A stretch of DNA of 64,000 bases. Origin: Adenophora triphylla var. japonica. Lineage: Eukaryota > Streptophyta > Magnoliopsida > Asterales > Campanulaceae. Position numbers and translations under genes: made by a program. Location: positions 62,001-126,000 of the forward strand of contig JAFEMH010002589.1 in NCBI GenBank assembly GCA_022495995.1. Direction: 5' to 3'. Shown one piece after another: positions 10,563-22,500 of the stretch. The notes under the pieces were generated by a model that saw only the letters and a list, made by a program, of their open reading frames with translations, was not told the origin of the DNA and did not search any database. Position 1 is the stretch's first letter, and the number at the start of each line of letters is the position of its first letter.

Positions 10563-13500
10563 TCACTTGTGAAGCACACTCTTCTTGGGCAGCCTTGATT
10601 TCTTTTGAATATGATTCTGTGAAAAGAAGCCAAACCGCAATAAATAAAAATAAATTCAAAGTAAAATTACGGAAAGTCAAGCATGATTATATGATCTAGC
10701 ACCTTCTGTCTTTCCAATGCTTCAACATCTGTTCTCTCTCTCCAATTGCTTTTCCGCAGTTTGATTGGGCGATTGCCAACATATTTGCCTAAACTTGAAA
10801 AAAAGGCGATTAGACACCTCTTACAAATGTTCATCATTGCAGAAATAACCAATAACTCGTGCATTGCTCAATGTTCATAGAAACTACTGTATTAAGTACT
10901 CCCTCCGTCCCATAATAAATGTCGCATTTGGCACATCAACATTTTAAAGGATTTTGCTTTACTTGTTTGCACATTCCTAGTAGATGGTAAAATTGCACTA
11001 ATGCAAATAATGGAGATAGTTATGATACTATGCACAAACCAAACCCATATTTGATAAGTGCACTTACAGGCTCAAATCAATAAATTAAGGTTAAGTAGTC
11101 AACAAGGACCTAGAGAAACAAAGATAATCAAGTATGAATATGTAAGAATAAAGATAACGATTACTTACCATTCATTTCTTTAAGAGCGGCAGCAAGATCT
11201 GTAGGGTTGGCAAAACTAACAAATCCATATCCCTTGGTCTTGCCAGTCCGCTTATCCCTGACAACCTAACACCACAGGAAAAAAACACAAAATCAACTAG
11301 AGACTAACAACAACCACGTAATGAGGAAAGAAAATAACTTAGTCTTGCCAATCCGTTCCACTCAAAAGTCGTGTTCAACTTGACAAGTATTCTTCAACCA
11401 ATTAAGCTGGTAACAATTGACATTCCAACTTTAACCTTAGTAGACCAAACATAAATCAGGAATATAGTCTACTTCATCTTAAGTTCTTGATAACTCATAC
11501 TCCCTCCGTCCCACTCAAAAGTTCAAATTCAAAGGAAAATTTGTCAACTTTCTTGCACTTTGACCAAAAACTTATAGAAAATTTGATTATCCAAATGAAA
11601 ATCTAAAAAATGTTATTGGATTCATCATTAAGAATACTCTCAAAAATAATTTTAAGTTCTTCATTTGGATAATCAAATTTTCTGTAAGTTCTTAGTCAAA
11701 GTGCAAGAAAGTTGACAAATTTTCCTTTGACTTTGAACTTTTGGATGGGACGGAGGGAGTAGTTCATACTCCCTACACACACTTCCTTGTTCAACTTGAA
11801 ACTGAAATAGTACGTATGTTACTAAGTAGGAGTGTTAAGTACTATCTCTGTCCCAAAATGAATGTCCGAAAAAAATTCAAATTTGCTCTTGATCAAAAGC
11901 AAATTTGAAAAGAATTCGGACATTCATTTTGTGACGGAGTGAGTAGTTTATTATTTTTATTTCTGGATGATAAGAAATACTCCCTCCGTCCCAAAATGAA
12001 TGACCAAATTTTGGAACAGAGGGAGTAAATAGATAGATTCGAAGAAAAAACAATTGTGGATACAAGATTTGTATTACAACCAAAATGAATAGGTACCACC
12101 AAAGAGAAGCTGAACAAGAAGTAAACAGCAAACCAACACCTCCTGAATGCAAATCAGCTCTATAACTCATCCTTACATTCAAATAGAGCTCCTCAAGTAA
12201 AGTCCTGCCACCACCATCATATGAAGTGACTCTCCAAGATCAATAAAGGACGCCAACCTAAGCATCTCTGTAACCCCTCAATCTATCTATCTATTGATTG
12301 ACCGTTGACATCCCCACTCCTGTAAGTAATACTTTGATTTATTACATACCAATAAGATGTACTAAGCTAGTAGATTATTCAAGAAAAGAAATGAAAGGCA
12401 TTCCACCTTACTGGAGATGACTTGATCATGTTAATATTAGTTTTCCCGATTTTTTTTCCCAAAATGACACTGTTTCAAAAAGTATTTCCCAAAATGTCAC
12501 ACTTTTAAAAGTATTGACCAGAATAGCCTAGTTTTTAGAATTCGCGGTTGGCAACTGCGTTTTCATTAATGAATTCGCAGTTGGCAACCGCGGGTTTATA
12601 ATTTTTCTAATTTTTTTTTTTTTAAACGCGGTTGGCAACTGCGAATTCAACTTTGAAAACGCAGTTGCCAACCGCGAATTCTAAAAACTAGGCTATTCTG
12701 GTCAATACTTTTAAAAGTGTGACATTTTGGGAAATACTTTTTGAAACAGTGTCATTTTGGGAAAAAGTTCTAGTTTTCCCTCGGAATAAAATCACAAAGT
12801 ATTCTCCCAGAGATTGATATTTCCAATCATTTCTATTTGGGATTAGTTATAATTATCTTTAAATTTGCTTCATCTCATATGACATGAAGTGTGATCGCCG
12901 ATCTGTATTACAGGACCTTTGATTGACTTGATTTGCAATTTAACGACTATGGTTTGAAAATAATTTTCTTGATAACTGGCCAAATCAGTTTACCTCTCAC
13001 TATTTCCCTCCAACTGCTAATCTTTCATAACCCCCTTCAGATGTAAACTACTACAGCTTAAACCTAGTCACATTATCTCAAATTTTACACTTAATTATTT
13101 AAAAACAAAAGATCATTACAATGTTTAGAAACATTTCAATTCTTTGCTTTACAAACCAAACACGTTAAAGTGAGAGACATTTAAACCTCCATGTAAACTC
13201 AGGAGATCCTACCTTAACGTAAAGAAGATATTGCAGAGGCTTCATGACTTCAAACAAATATCTGAAGAGGACATGCAAATGGCTGATATATACCCAAGAG
13301 AAGTATCTCTGATAGAGATTGTATAATAAGTGAGCAAGAGAACTAACCCTGGCCATGTTAAATGAAGGAAATCTTGAAAATGCTTTGGAAAGAACATCAT
13401 CATTCACCTCATTTCCAAGATCACCACAAAATATCCGATAATCATCTGCAAAAAGACATCTCACGAAAATAAGAATTGCCTGAAGTAAACCAGAAATAAC

Positions 13501-16500
13501 TTCACAGGAAATAATATAACTAAGTTAATGGACAAAATATCAAAATACAGAAATATCCGCACAGCTAGAAACAGTGACCGCTAATTAAGGAGTGCAAAAA
13601 GCCTTGCCAAAGAACTTATTTCATAACTGAAGAATATTTATTTTGGTTTACTAGACTTGGCATCTAGTTCAAAGTTAATAAAAAATGATATATGCACATT
13701 TCAGTAAATGGAACCTCTAGAGGAGGAAGAGTAAGATCCTAATAAAATCGTAGAAACTGCAGCAGCAGCAGAACGGTGTACAGAAACGCAGGCTGAGAGA
13801 CGAGAAGTGATTATCAGGGGGATCTTAATGGTTTTTGTCTTGTGTTCTGAGTATGTTGTGGGGCATATGAGGTAGTTCAGAGGACATATTTGCCCCTTTG
13901 ACACTTCATTTTTATAATTTTGAAATCACGATTTGGTTACAGAAGTATAGGGGTCTACATCAAGCTGATGCATGGCCTGCTTTTCAGGATACCCTTGTAG
14001 TCAATATTTCAGTCTAGATAAGTATAGATACAGAAGTGCAAGGATGAGGTGAGTGGCTTTCATTTGCAATAGGCACATCCAATATCTTCTCTCCTAGAGG
14101 TTTAAGCGTGTGTGAAACTGTTATAATGGTAATACAGATTTTTGGATCAATTTCCAATAGGAAAATTGTTCTCCCCAAATATTGCCTGGTGAAGACTACT
14201 TAGCGGGACCAGACTCTGTTCTCGCATGATCTAGAGCTGTCTCACTTTCAGGGTTAACAAGTGCCTAAACATCTTGAAAGTTACAAATGAGTTCAAATCC
14301 CTCGAGGTCATCCAACGATTCCAACCTTGCTTGACAACTATCCCAATTGTGTGTTGTGGTGGTGAAGGGGTTGACTATAGACATACAAACCAAGTTACCT
14401 TGGACCGTGCTATTTCAGATGATGATGTATTGATCGATGAGATAAGAGAAAGGGGTCAATGCAAAACTAGAGTTATGGAGATACACACTAGAATCAAGAG
14501 GTTTGAGATTGAGTAGATTGAAGACCGAATAAATGGAATGCAAGTTAATAATAGTTGGCGTCGAGACTCTAGAATCATTACACTTGATGGACATGAGATA
14601 CCTATGGGTCGTCATTCAAAATATTTAGTTTCTCTCATTTAGAAAGATGGACAAATAGATAGCAATTCGATAGAGATGTCAACCATAGAATAAAAGCAGG
14701 TTGGTCGAAGTGGAGAAGTGCCACACTGCCACCAGAGGTGTATGCAATCGTAACAGGCCATTACGCCTTAAAGGAATGTTTTCTATGTTGTGAAATTGGG
14801 GGGATCACCACATCCACTAGCCCATACTAGCAGTCATCAATATGGAGAAAAATTAAATCAACACATGATAATATGAAAGAACAAGAACACCGATAATTTG
14901 TTGACCCGGTTCACCACCACCCGTGGCTACATCCGGAGACACCAAGCCAGGATATCACTATAATAATATATGAAGGATTACAACTTTACATATGCACTCA
15001 CACAGATCTAGCATAGTAACTCTCCATGAGCAATCTCTCATATACATTATCTCACCTCCCCTAGAACGCACAAATAACACGGTCATGGCCAGGTTGTAGG
15101 ATCGCCCCCATGGTACTCCTAGGCCCCCGACCTCCCTTTCTAGACACTATTTTGTGGCTCCCTTTGATATCCTAACTTTCTCCTCTTGGATACAAATATT
15201 ATGGTGGTAGTCGCAATGTATTTATAGAGATACAAACTACTCATGATCAAAACCTAATTTACCCGGAATCCTTGAGACGGAAGGAGTATAACTTTAATTA
15301 GGAATACTAATATTAATTCCATATGTGGACTCCTTTCCAGAAATCCGTCCCCGACAATCTGTTCCTTTGGGCGGTCGCCCACCTCCATGGGCGGTCGCCC
15401 GCTTCAACATCGCTCAGATTTTACGCTCCTCCATGGTTTTGATCCTCTCCTTGATTTTGGCTCCAATCCCAACAATCTCCCACCCTGGAGACATAAACCA
15501 CCATTGTGACATGCTCCCGTCATACTCCCGCTTTGAGAATGATCCACCAAATATTTTACACCACCATGTTGAGCCTCCACGCTCCTCCACCACGTGAGCC
15601 TCCACGCCCAGTAATAAGGCGAGTTGAAACCAAGCGGCAGCTTGACCTCTCCGTGTTAGATCCTTCTTGCCTCCCAAATCGACTTCTACCTTGATTTATT
15701 TGCAAGACTAACCGCCTTCTCCTCCTAGATCCACTCCCCTTGCATGCTCCCATGAAACTCGGACACACCTTGCTTCTTGCATTGTCTTCTTGTGGTCTTT
15801 TTTTTCTCGCTCTACGGTAGGTACTTGTGAGTGTCTCCTTGCTGGCCGGCTACACATTGTCACCTCTCCACCCTAACACACCGTTTATTGATGTCTCTCC
15901 CCTTTTTACACCAGCAGTAGGTCTCCAAGCCTCGTACTCCCACCTGAACGAAATTGATGTTGTCGGTAGAGTGCTGACATCCTCCTTACCCCACATCCGT
16001 CGTTTGCGAGAAGTCCTCCTCTTCCAGCGTGGTCTAGCAGGCTTATACCGGCTCACCTTTGCAAGAAGAGATTATATCAAAATAAGAAACAAAAGTGCTG
16101 CAGAAAATTCCTCCCAGAGAATGCCTTCGTCCGTGTGGGCGGTCGCCCGCCACCACGTGGGCGGTCGCCCGGTACTCGTAAGCTCCTTCGACTTAGACTC
16201 CTTTTATGTCATATTTTTCTCCAACCACCTTGAGCGCCCCATAAACCCTTGAACATCTCCGGATCTATCTTGATCTCTGCATCTCCAAAATTCCACCTCG
16301 AATTCTGCGGATCTCAATAAGAAACAAACGAACTCTTCGGACTTCCCTGATCTTCCGCACGATCGTGGACCTATTTGGCACGTGTCTTGCTTCAACCATA
16401 AACCACTAGAAGCTCTCGAATCCTGCACGTCTTCCACACGAAGAATGCACGAAAAATCTGTTGTCTCTTTTCTTCACCTTGGATCTCTCCTAAATCTCGG

Positions 16501-19500
16501 GCAAGCTACGATACCGGTTGTTGTGAAATTGGGGAATCACCGCGTCCGCTAGCCCATGCGCGGTCATCAACATGGAGAAAAATTAAATCAACACATGATA
16601 ATATGAAAGAACAAGAACACCGATAATTTGTTGACCCGGTTCAGCACCTTTAGTGGCTACATCCTGGAGGCACCAAGCCAGGATATCACTATAATAATAT
16701 ATGAAGGATTACAACTTTACGTATGCGCTCACGCGAGATCTAGCATAGTAACTCTCCGTGAAGCAATCTCTCATATACATTATCTCACCTCCCTAGAACG
16801 CACAAATAACACGCGGTCGTAGGCCGGGTTGTAGGATCGCCCCACGTGACTCTCCCAGGCCCCAGGCCTCCCTTCCTAGGACACTATTTTGTGGCTCCCT
16901 TTGATATCCTAACTTTCTCCTCTTGGGTACAAATATTATGGTGGTAGTCACAATGTATTTATAGAGATACAAAACCTACTCCTGATCAAAACCTAATTTA
17001 CCCGGAGTCCTTGAGACGGAAGGAGTATAACTTTAATTAGGAATACTAATATTAATTCCATATGTGGACTCCTTTCCAGAAATCCGTCCCAAACGATCTG
17101 TTCCTTTGGGCGGTCGCCCGCCTCCTACATGGGCGGTCGCCCGCCAGCCGGTCACTTCCAGTTTTTACTGCTCCTCCATGGTTTTGATCCTCTCCTTGGT
17201 TTTGGCTCCAATCCCAACATTCTACAACCAAAAGACCAACTTTATTGTATGAGACCGAATGTTGTGCACCTAAACGAACCCACCCCCATAACATAAATGT
17301 AGCAGAGATGCGCACGCTTGGTTAGATGTGTTGTAAAACTAGAAAAGAAAAACAAAGGCATTCGTACCAAGGTAGGGGGTATATGTTCATCAAAGAAAAG
17401 ATGCAAGAAATTTGTTTATTATGGTTTGGACATGTATAATGCACGTCTATAGATGCCCCTGTTCAACGAGTGGAGTCGGTGAATTCAAGTCCTTTCAGGA
17501 GAGCACGGGGGAGACCAAAGAAGACTTGGTCACAAGTCAAACGTTAAGATATGGAATATAAGCGATTAAATAAAGATCTGGTTGAAGAGAGAACCGCGTG
17601 GAGAAGACTAATATTGCACCTGACCGTTGTGATTCTATCTACTTTTGGTTAGCTTTTTAACTGTTGTTGACGTTGTTTACTTGGACTCAACCGAGAGGCT
17701 TAGAAGAATTATGACATACTTTTCATTGGGCGGACATGCGAGGAAGGGAAGGACTATCTAATAGGTCGACAATTTCTAACCTAAGGAGCACAAAGAGCAA
17801 AAGGAACAAAAGATTGGGAACCTGCCTTTGATTAAGTGGTTTTAGGGGATGACTTCGGAGCCTCAATCCTTCTAACAACAAGTGGTTCACATCAAATTCT
17901 CCTAACAACGGGGAGTTTTAGATGCTTACACGTCTTTCTTGATAGCACTGCAAATTGATTATGTCTATTGGTTTGTTCTGAAATGGGATTAGGTTCCATT
18001 ATCGGAAGGGCCTATTAAAGGAGCCCCTCTTTCTTTTCTTTTTACCGTGTATCTTTAGAAAATTCTCCCTTCACGAGGCTCCTATATCAAGGTTCAACTG
18101 TAGGGACGAAGATGCCTCATATTGCAGTTAGAACTTCCGCTTTTTCACATCCTTAATATCATATATTGTATTTATTGAAAGCCTTTTTTTTACCCTCGTG
18201 ACCATCATTCTTATAAATGAAGGTTACTATAGTTTGGTTCTTCAACATTCTTTGTTGTTCTGCAGAAACCTTCATTCTTCCCATTTGATTCCTTAATGAG
18301 AGGCAAAAGTGTATTGCAAGTTTCAAGCTTTTGCATAAACTCTTCCGCTTAGACAACCGAACACCAAAAATTCGTAACTAATATATCTTACAATGCTATC
18401 CAAGTGAGAACCATCCTCCTCTATTCTTCATGTAAAATGCTGTAGATACTATGACCATGCTTTTTGGCTAGTCTAGGCAATCCTGAACACGCCCTTCTTA
18501 AGCAAAAACTACAATCTTACTGGTGTTTGTAAATGGGAAGATGGTCATTGATAATGGAAGAAACCGATAAGATCAACCTTTAAGAATGTGCAGCACAGGG
18601 TACAGTTCTGCCTGCCACATTAATCCCCTTCAGTGGAACTTTTTGAACAAGCACATAACTTTTCTGTAGTAATAAAGGTGTACTTATTCAAACATTCCTC
18701 TCGAGGACAAAAGCTGACCGAAATTACAACCTACCATTTTCTCGTCATACTCCCTTGCTTTGGTATTTTCAAAAGCAAAGCATCCAGATGAAGAACATGA
18801 TACACGATACAGATATGACCAAAGAGATTTGACTTGGCAAGCACAAGGCGACCACTAATTACTCATAAGATAAAAAAGAAAAGGATTAATGTGAAAAGAA
18901 TCATACTTTCTGGCCACTCTGTTAGAGTTGGATCCTCCCAAGCTTGACCAGCTGCTTTACGAGGTATAGCTCTCTTCTTGGCTTCTGCTTTATGCTCGAT
19001 TTCACCACTTGCTAGTGCAGCTTTCACACTTTCTAGAGCTTCAGGTGTAATGGTCTGCGCATCCCTCTGAAATAACTGTTGCGCCTGCTCGTAAAAGACA
19101 TAACTGATATTTCAAGATGAGCTTTATTTATGACAATTATAAAGCAGGAGCCCTGAAAATGAATTTAATAGATGAAACCCTTCATATTATTTTCCCTAAA
19201 CTTACCTCAAATCTGAAAAGCAACCAAGGTAACACAAACCATAAGTTATCAAAAAGACTAACTACTACAAATAGTTATATTTTTACTTTTTAGTAAACTT
19301 AAGAACAATAAGAAAACATTAAACAGCATTTATCGTAATTATAATAACAAAAAGAAAGTAAATAATCAAAAATAATAACAAAGAAAACAACATATTGTAC
19401 ATACACATCTCTGTGTGCAGCGCATGCCAGTGTACACCATCAGTTTCGATTTCATCATTTATTATTGAGGAAATTGCACTTTACTGCCACTAAGTTCACG

Positions 19501-22500
19501 TCAAGTTGCAATGTACTCCCTCCGTCCCGTCCGAAAGGGCACAAATTTCCTTTTTGGGCGTCCCATTTGAAAGGGCACAACCCAAAAATGAAAAGTTTTC
19601 TATTACTTCTTTATTTGTGGGACCCACTTATCATACTCTCACAATAAATATACACTAACTATTCCCTACCCCACTTTCTCTTTCCTACATCACCTTTCAC
19701 TCACAACATTTATTCCACTATACACTTTTTCTCTTTCCTACATCACTTTTCTTAATTCCCGTGCAAGGCACAAACTTTGCCCTTTCGGCGGGCGGAGGGA
19801 GTAGGATCTAATGTTCCAATTTTTACAATTTCGTAGTCTATGTTCATAAATGGTTGCAATCCAAAGCAATTTTGGATGGACATTAAATAAAATGAATGGA
19901 ATTTATTTCATATGCAAGTCACGTAAGTTTTGGGGGTCAAAAATGTCATTTCCATATAAGCCTGCCTTGCACGTGAGTTTTGGGGAAAAAATGCCCACCA
20001 ACTACTATGACCTACGCCTTTCTCCTTCTTTCCTCCAGAAGCCACCATTAACGCCATCACCATCAAAGCCCACACCTTTCTCTCCCTCATCAATGTCGCA
20101 ACCTCAAACCCACCAAGTTGTAATTCTTCAAATCTCAATCTTCCCTGCACTACCCTCCAGGCATGGCAATCCGCAATCCAAGATGATCCCAAACAAAATT
20201 AGCACAAGATTGACCACCTCACCACCCGATTCGAAAATAACACAAACCAACCACCCAATTCGAAGCCCAAATTATATATACAAAATTGTTCAAAGTCCCT
20301 GAACACATTCCTAAACGGATGCAAAACAAATTATTTCAAAATTTTCAGAAAAGTGGGGGATAGGGGTGGGGCGTTTTTGAGAGAGGAGGTAATGGACAAT
20401 GGTTAGAGATGGTAGTGGTTGTGGGGAGAGAGTGAAGTCGATCATGAGTTGGTGACGATGGATAGTAGCAGTTGAAGAGTGGCATTGTAGAAAAACGAAA
20501 TATTCTCCGGTGAGTCGGTGACGATGGGTGAAGATCTTTGCCCGTGAAAAGCCATAAATTAACATTTCCGATGTAACCTCCATTGTTGAGACGAATGGGA
20601 GAATAAAGAAGATTGAAGGATGAGTAGTGAAAAGTATAGCCGTCAATTTGGGTTGAGCGCGCCCCGCCATGCAATAGGGGTGGGTTGGGTTGACATATTT
20701 CTAGCCCGCCAGGAATTTGCCTTGCCCCGCCCCGTTTAGTGGCGGGCTGGCGCCGCCAGCCCGTATTGAGAGCAGAATCGTTCTGTTGATGTCTAAATAG
20801 TTCCTAATTGAACACGCAGTATATGGTTCTTAGATATCACAGATTATTGAGTAAGCAGAACACTGAGATTTCTTATGAATTTACTAGACAATTCATGATA
20901 AGTGCAGTTAGTTTAAAGAGGCAATTAAATGAGGACTTGTTGTTTTCTAATAATCTCTGTACTGTAAAGTGTTTACTTAGGTAATTAATATCCTCTAATA
21001 GAAGTTCAAAATGAAAAAAAAAAGTTTTTTCTGTATACGAGGAGGCAACAGTTCAATATTACTGCTAAGTAACGACTTTTGTCAACTACCAATACTCTGT
21101 ATTCAGTATTGTCATGTCTATATTTTGGTATACATTTTTTACTAAGGAGTACTCCCTTAGAGTTCCAAGCTGTGCGTTGCACTTGTTTGATTGAACCTAG
21201 CATAGGCAGAGGGCTGAAATCTAAAGCTACAACGTTCAGATTCAAATATATTACATGCAAGTTAAGTCATTCTCCAGATACTTGCTTGAGATTATTGTTA
21301 TATAGACAAATGATTTTAGCCAAACTAGAGAGAAAGAAGAAGGAAAATAAACTGAACAAATCCCTTCCAGTCAAGTAGGTGCAAGGTGGAATGACAACAT
21401 GTAAGGTTGTTGCAACATACTTTTATTGGTTGTTGGAGCAAATGCGCAATATAATCTGTTTCATACCAAATTATCTTTATTTTATATAAGCTGTTGTAAC
21501 TTGTAAGATCTATTGGAATTTAGAATGACTACCATGAAGCAATATTTAGCAGTAATATGTATTTAGTTTCTACCTAGTTATTGTGCAATATAATCTGTTT
21601 CATACCAAATTATCTTTATTTTATATAAGCTGTTGTAACTTGTAAGATCTGTTGGAATTTAGAATGACTACCATGAAGCAATATTTAGCAGTAATATGTA
21701 TTTAGTTTCTACCTAGTTATTGTGCGTCCTCACCCCTTTCCTCTTTTCTCAGTGTGTAATGCTAATCTCCAATTACCCATTTTCTCTTGAGCCCTTTCTA
21801 CCAGGACTTGTTTAAACAGAAAACTGAGATAAGAAGAGATTATTTAAGCTAGCCCGCATTGGCCCGCTGGCCCACCAACCCAAGGTGGGTTGGGTTGGGT
21901 TGCCATATTTCCGGCCCGCCAGAAATTTGGCCCGCCCCGCCCCGTCCCGTTTAGTGGTGGGTTTTGGCGGGTTGGGCCCGCCCCGCTGGCCCGTATTGAC
22001 AGCTCTAAGTGAAAGTAGTGGAGTAGACGTTATCCCCTACAAAAGATTGAATGGATTTCAAACCTTCAAGACAAAAGGGAGGATTGATTTATGTTCATAA
22101 AGTTTTGTCCATTTTGGAGTAGCGCAGACGCAGAGGCAAATTGATTGGGATGATGATGAATTTCTGGGAAGTGCAAGAGTATGTGTGTGTGGGATGGTGT
22201 AAAGTTAAGAGAGAAGTGGGGTAGAGGATTGTCAGGTCGGGATGGTGGTGGGTGTGGGAACAAATGAGAGAGAATGTGGAGAGTGGTCGGGGACAGTAGG
22301 AAATGACATTTTTGTCCCCCAAAGCTCACATGACTAGCACATGAAATATGTTCCGTCTATTTTATTTGACGTACATCCATAATTGCCCAAGATTACAACT
22401 ATTTGTGAACATAGTGTACGGAATTGCACAAATTGAAACATTAGGACCTACATTGCAACTTGGTGTGAACTTAGTGGCAGTAAAGTGCAATTTCCCCTTT

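Larger units (their letters stand above)
14786..17219 (-). mobile_element. non-autonomous LTR element (TRIM/LARD-like), complete
   Basis: Two LTRs, 14786-15474 and 16519-17219, begin TGTTGTGAAATTGGGG and end CCAATCCCAACA. The five-base duplication TTCTA lies at 14781-14785 and 17220-17224, so the element is complete. Inside the left LTR is the complement of a purine tract (GGGTGGGAGAT), and left of the right LTR is a diverged Met-tRNA primer site (ACCGGTATCG), so it reads on the minus strand. The 1044-bp interior has no gag or pol similarity, so movement would need enzymes in trans. LTRs and interior each carry pairs of GGGCGGTCGCCC. Inserted in a LINE within RBM42 intron 2. Confidence 0.9.
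14274..17650 (+). pseudogene. LINE reverse-transcriptase tail, degenerate, split by an LTR element
   Basis: The fragments 14274-14785 and 17225-17650 together resemble the C-terminal tail of plant L1-type LINE ORF2. The left part has LDGHEIPMGRHSKYL and a KAGW-K-WRSA-like stretch with frameshifts and stops. The right part has NVAEMRTLG, IKEKM, LWFGHV, DAPVQRVES, RARGRPKKTW and ERTAWRR. The LTR element at 14786-17219 is inserted exactly between them with a TTCTA duplication. No endonuclease or catalytic RT motifs remain. It lies in RBM42 intron 2, antisense to the gene. Confidence 0.75.
19467..22497. mobile_element. Mutator-like element (MULE), non-autonomous, 3.0 kb
   Basis: Nine-base duplication TTTATTATT at 19458-19466 and 22498-22506. 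Ends GAGGAAATTGCACTTTACTG and, from the right, GGGGAAATTGCACTTTACTG open long inverted repeats of about 230 bp (excluding a nested MITE in the left arm). Both arms include GTTGCAAT, GGATGGACATTAAATAAAAT-like sequence and AAAAATGTCATTTCC. No MURA-like transposase frame is seen; the interior holds low-complexity Pro/Ser-coding sequence near 20000-20300 of unknown origin, GC-rich direct repeats and a 139-bp tandem duplication. In RBM42 intron 1. Confidence 0.88.

Noticed and set aside
15325..16252. Frames of 62-141 codons inside the LTR element
   Set aside because: They cross LTR boundaries or palindromes and match no gag or pol motif in either strand.
18159..18356. 65-codon minus-strand frame as an extra RBM42 exon
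   Set aside because: No RBM42-family similarity, and exons 2 and 3 already join in phase without it.
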